A stretch of DNA of 54,143 nt. Source: CAXPZW01 sp049594615 (GTDB taxonomy: Bacteria; Bacteroidota; Bacteroidia; Flavobacteriales_D; Sanyastnellaceae). The notes beneath the pieces were generated by a model. That model had not been told where the DNA came from, ran no database searches, and saw only the letters and a program-made list of their open reading frames with translations. Where the stretch lies: NCBI GenBank assembly GCA_049594615.1, contig JBMYJR010000013.1:1-54143 (forward strand), written 5' to 3'. The translations under genes were made by a program, and so were the position numbers. Below, in pieces: positions 51,476 through 54,143 of the stretch; positions within the stretch are counted from its first letter, which is position 1, and each line of letters begins with the position of its first letter.

Positions 51476-51483
51476 TACATTTG
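51476..51483 (+). promoter_or_regulatory. TAnnTTTG promoter element of the glycosyltransferase gene
   Basis: Exact match TACATTTG, 19 bases before the TTG at 51503. The intergenic space to the O-antigen ligase start is under 75 bases. Confidence 0.52.
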
Positions 51484-51502
51484 TCGTGAAAATCTTGCCC
51501 CC

Positions 51503-52714
51503 TTGCGCATCATCATCCTCACCCAGTACTTCCCACCCGAGACCGGCGCCCCGCAAAACCGGCTCTTTGAGCTGGCTAAACGGCTGCAGCAAGACGGGTG
51601 TGAGATCCAGGTGTTGACCGCTATGCCCAACTACCCCAACAACGAAATCGACCCGGCGTATCGCGGGGTGTGGTTTCGGCAAGAGGACATGGACGGCATG
51701 CGGGTACTGCGCTCGTGGATTTACGTGAGCAAGGACAAAAATTCGGTGGTCAAGCGGCTGTTGAATTACTTCTCGTTCACCTTCACTTCTTTGCTATTTG
51801 GCTTGTTTTACCTGCGTCGCAGCGACATTCTGGTGTGCGAGAGCCCTCCCCTGTTCTTGGGCATCACCGGCGCATGGCTTGCGCGACTCAAAGGCGCCAA
51901 GTTTGTGTTCAACGTCTCGGACCTCTGGCCCGAGAGCGTTGAGAAGCTCGGTGTGATGAACAACCAGTTTCTACTCAATCGGGCCTACGGATTGGAGCGT
52001 TGGTTGTACCGGGGCAGTGCACTGATCACCGGACAAACCCAAGGGATTGTGGAAAGCATCTCCTCGCGCCATCCCGACAAGTGCGTACACTGGTTGCCAA
52101 ACAGCTGCGACCTCACGCTATTTGACCCCACCAAGTACGACCCGCGACCTGAAGACGGTCGTTTTGTGTGCTTGTACGCCGGAATCATCGGCATCGCACA
52201 AGGCCTCGATACGGTATTGGAAGCTGCTGATTTGCTGCGCGATGCCCCTCACATCACCCTCCAACTGGCGGGCAATGGCCCAGAACTGGAGCGCTTGCAA
52301 GTCAAGGCTACTGCAATGCAGTTGACCAACGTGGAATTCTTAGGTGGCTTCCCCAAGACCGAGATGCCCCGGGTGATTGCACAGGCTGACATGGCGCTGA
52401 TTCCCTTACGCAAGTTGGACTTGTTCCTGGGCGCCATCCCCTCTAAGATCTTTGAGAATTGTGCCATGGAAAAGCCGCTGCTCCTAGGCGTAGAAGGCGA
52501 AGCCAAGGAACTCTTCATCCACACCGCAGATGCCGGTTGGGCCTACGAACCCGAGAACGCGGCCGCCATGGCCGCTGCCATCCGGGATGCCGCGGCCAAC
52601 CCTGAACACGCCAAGGCCTGTGGCCAACGTGGACGGGCTTACGTCATGCAAAACTTCGAACGCGGCGCACTGGCCGCAGGTCTGCTCGAACAATTCCGGA
52701 AGGTGCTCAGCTGA
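51503..52714 (+). CDS. Family 4 glycosyltransferase (WbuB-like)
   Basis: 403 residues from TTG. N-terminal Rossmann domain with ILTQYFPPETGAPQNRLFELA near 4 and VLTAMPNYPN, middle NVSDLWPESVEKLG near 143, and the C-terminal donor-binding part with VCLYAGIIG, LQLAGNGPELERL and the late region KIFENCAMEKPLLLG. WbuB transfers an amino sugar onto the undecaprenyl-linked glycan. ATG is absent at the right place; an out-of-frame GTG-AAA-ATC lies at 51486, just after the promoter element. A one-base difference in the nearby C-run would restore it, so the true start is uncertain. Confidence 0.9.
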   Translation: MRIIILTQYFPPETGAPQNRLFELAKRLQQDGCEIQVLTAMPNYPNNEIDPAYRGVWFRQEDMDGMRVLRSWIYVSKDKNSVVKRLLNYFSFTFTSLLFGLFYLRRSDILVCESPPLFLGITGAWLARLKGAKFVFNVSDLWPESVEKLGVMNNQFLLNRAYGLERWLYRGSALITGQTQGIVESISSRHPDKCVHWLPNSCDLTLFDPTKYDPRPEDGRFVCLYAGIIGIAQGLDTVLEAADLLRDAPHITLQLAGNGPELERLQVKATAMQLTNVEFLGGFPKTEMPRVIAQADMALIPLRKLDLFLGAIPSKIFENCAMEKPLLLGVEGEAKELFIHTADAGWAYEPENAAAMAAAIRDAAANPEHAKACGQRGRAYVMQNFERGALAAGLLEQFRKVLS

Positions 52715-53237
52715 TGGCCGCCTTGATGCGCTCCAATTGAAACCGGTGGTGGGTGATGTGGCGTTGCAGAAAGCCCAACGTTTGTTCCAAGGTAATGCGC
52801 CCGGCAATCGGGTGTTTGAATACGAGCTTTTCCGCTATGCCATCGGGTGTGGCCCCGATCCAATGCGCAATGTCGTTGTGCGAATGCATCCATGAGTGCG
52901 CGAGCGTTTCCAATGTCATGTCTGGTGCAGGAGGAGGAAATTTCACTGGAACACCCCACTTGCCATCGCTTTCCAGTGCGGCGTGCAGTTGGACCGCGGC
53001 GGCATCGGTTTCAAGCGTGCGCTCAGGAATTTGGTCCCAACCGCTGCTGGTCTTTTTCACCAAGTAGCCCAAGGTTCCGCGTTCGCTGCTGATGATGTGA
53101 TCGATCACCTCCAGAGCACACCACCCCCCTTCTGCGGGTTGCTGGGTCAGCTTGTCCGTCGACCAGGATTTGAGTTCGTTGACCACGTCTTTGCGTCCTT
53201 GGAAGAGGGCATCAAGTTCGGTTCGGATGGCGCTCAT
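52707..53237 (-). CDS. DinB-family metal-dependent hydrolase-like protein
   Basis: 176 residues, a four-helix bundle by pattern. EVIDHIISSE near 44, HSHNDIAHWIG near 117 and QRHITHHRFQLERI near 159 supply the three His that bind a metal in DinB proteins. Members include thiol transferases; role here unknown. ATG at 53237 is preferred over a TTG start. Overlaps the glycosyltransferase end by 8 bases. Confidence 0.85.
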   Translation of the reverse strand: MSAIRTELDALFQGRKDVVNELKSWSTDKLTQQPAEGGWCALEVIDHIISSERGTLGYLVKKTSSGWDQIPERTLETDAAAVQLHAALESDGKWGVPVKFPPPAPDMTLETLAHSWMHSHNDIAHWIGATPDGIAEKLVFKHPIAGRITLEQTLGFLQRHITHHRFQLERIKAAIS

Positions 53238-53252
53238 GGAGTCAATGTACAA

Positions 53253-53702
53253 TTACTGCAGATCAAGCAACATCTCCGAATGCGGGATGCCGTCCTCCAG
53301 GTAGCTCTTGCCAGTGTGCTTGAAACCGAGTGACTCGTAGAATTTCAGCAGATAGTCTTGGGCAGAAATACGCACGGGTTGCGGCCCCAATTCACCGCGG
53401 ATGAATTCCAGACAGAATACCATGAGTTCCCGCCCGAGCTGCTTTCCGCGGTGGTCTTGATGCACCACAACCCGGCCGATGGACACTTCAGGGTAGCTGA
53501 CGCCAGCCTCGAGGATACGGGCATAGCTGGACACCACACCTTCCTCCCCCCGGCTCCAGATGTGCCAGCTGTGGCGGTCCTTGCCGTCGATTTCTTGATA
53601 CGGGCAATCCTGTTCCAGCACAAATACCTCGGTGCGCAGGGCAAGGCAGTCGTAGAGGTCGTCTTTGGTGATGTGAGCAAAAGAAGAGGCGCAAAAATCC
53701 AC
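53253..53702 (-). CDS. elaA: ElaA-family GNAT acetyltransferase
   Basis: 149 residues from GTG. ALRTEVFVLEQDCPYQEIDGKD near 20-41 is diagnostic of ElaA, followed by the acetyl-CoA loop VVVHQDHRGKQLGRELM near 93 and a late FYESLGFKHTGKSYLEDGIPH. Substrate unknown. The GTG at 53702 aligns with the family start (about 15 residues before LYDCLALR); the frame remains open to 53756. It lies 15 bases before the DinB-like gene, likely co-transcribed. Confidence 0.9.
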   Translation of the reverse strand: MDFCASSFAHITKDDLYDCLALRTEVFVLEQDCPYQEIDGKDRHSWHIWSRGEEGVVSSYARILEAGVSYPEVSIGRVVVHQDHRGKQLGRELMVFCLEFIRGELGPQPVRISAQDYLLKFYESLGFKHTGKSYLEDGIPHSEMLLDLQ

Positions 53703-53894
53703 GTAATCAGCTTTGGGACAAAGATGGGGAATCCTCAAACACCTGTCCGGGGACACCAGTTGTCACAAAGACATCAGCAGCCAACGGCTTTGCAAGATTT
53801 ACGGCAAACTCATTGCCAATTCGTACCCATTTCGCCTTTCCTTGGCCAACCAAACCCGTAAACGCCCGTTGCATGCCGTGTATATATCGAATCA

Positions 53895-53904
53895 NNNNNN
53901 NNNN
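53895..53904. other. Assembly gap (ten N)
   Basis: Ten undetermined bases, probably a scaffold join of unknown true size. The next gene has lost its start here. Confidence 0.97.
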
Positions 53905-53905
53905 C

Positions 53906-54143
53906 CGATACAATTTTGTCTATGAAAAGCAATTGGGACAGCACTATGCCGCAGAATATTTCAACGCCCAATTTCACCTGATTGACTATGCGGACTCGCT
54001 GCTGCTTCCAAAGCGTGTGTTGCCGCTCGAAACGAGGGGTGCGAAGTTGGTCAATCCGTTTTACCGATTGACCAAGCTGTTTTTCACCAATTACCTGATC
54101 ACCGATTACGCCATGACCATGAGTCATGAACGCTTTGGTCACG
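53906..54143 (+). CDS. Partial protein with HERFGH motif
   Basis: An open frame runs from the gap to the window end without stop: RYNFVYEKQLGQHYAAEYFN at its start, then NPFYRLTKLFF and MTMSHERFGH at the edge. HExxGH-type motifs followed by further residues occur in putative metal-dependent membrane proteins of Bacteroidota; whether it is a peptidase is open. The frame is protein-like, whereas the other plus-strand frames stop early. Both ends are missing. Confidence 0.7.

Noticed and set aside
1..54143. tRNA, rRNA, CRISPR or insertion sequences
   Set aside because: I looked through the intergenic stretches for cloverleaf ends, regular direct repeats with spacers and terminal inverted repeats and found none.

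Overview
The window looks like chromosome of a GC-rich member of the Bacteroidota, most likely a free-living Flavobacteriales-type organism. This rests on gene content, not on a marker-gene comparison. It carries a PorT-type and a GldG-type protein of gliding and type IX secretion, five secreted proteins ending in a type IX sorting domain, several families typical of the phylum (DUF4293, DUF4199, DUF4252, GIN-domain lipoprotein), almost no Shine-Dalgarno sequences, and many copies of the Bacteroidota promoter element TAnnTTTG. I saw no tRNA, rRNA, CRISPR array, insertion sequence or phage gene. A run of ten N at 53895-53904 marks an assembly gap.

Layout. 1-3.6 kb: the end of a repeat-rich surface protein and a secreted nuclease/phosphatase-like protein. 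3.7-9.9 kb: thiolase, a leader element with a 48-residue protein, a lipoprotein, and a tightly overlapping minus-strand operon (S8 protease, RluA-like protein, small membrane protein, zinc ribbon, membrane protein). 10-15.9 kb: orphan response regulator, MazG, PagL-like deacylase with a GIN lipoprotein, YfcE-like phosphoesterase, DUF4293. 16-21 kb: rho, a DUF4199-like gene, porT, and a nucleotide-sugar dehydratase. 21-25 kb: SulP transporter, Crp-type regulator, a sorted surface protein. 25-32 kb: gldG, bioD-bioA, dgkA, an ABC ATPase, an HD hydrolase and ubiE. 32-36 kb: two sorted surface proteins flanking aroA. 36-40 kb: an ECF sigma factor operon with an anti-sigma-like protein, two DUF4252 proteins and an ABC exporter. 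40-44.5 kb: a catalytically dead protease-fold surface protein, a decayed isocitrate dehydrogenase fragment, an EI24/CysZ-like protein and a beta-barrel protein. 44.6-54 kb: mpl, a DtxR-type regulator, SixA-like phosphatase, AI-2E family protein, pyrG, O-antigen ligase, glycosyltransferase, DinB-like and ElaA-like proteins, and a partial HERFGH-containing gene after the gap.

How it works together. Much of the window serves the cell envelope: type IX secretion and its cargo, lipid A and undecaprenol metabolism, peptidoglycan recycling, O-antigen and glycan assembly, and envelope stress control. The rest is ordinary housekeeping (rho, pyrG, aroA, biotin, menaquinone).

Most unusual signals. (1) In at least eleven genes a TAnnTTTG-like element sits only 4-6 bases before the start codon, which predicts leaderless mRNAs. 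In one of these the expected start is ACG instead of ATG. (2) Two leaders share one plan: a hairpin, a GTTA-rich stretch, then a complete intrinsic terminator. (3) A type IX-secreted trypsin-fold protein has lost all three catalytic residues. (4) Two conserved-looking small proteins (48 and 58 residues) are easily missed.
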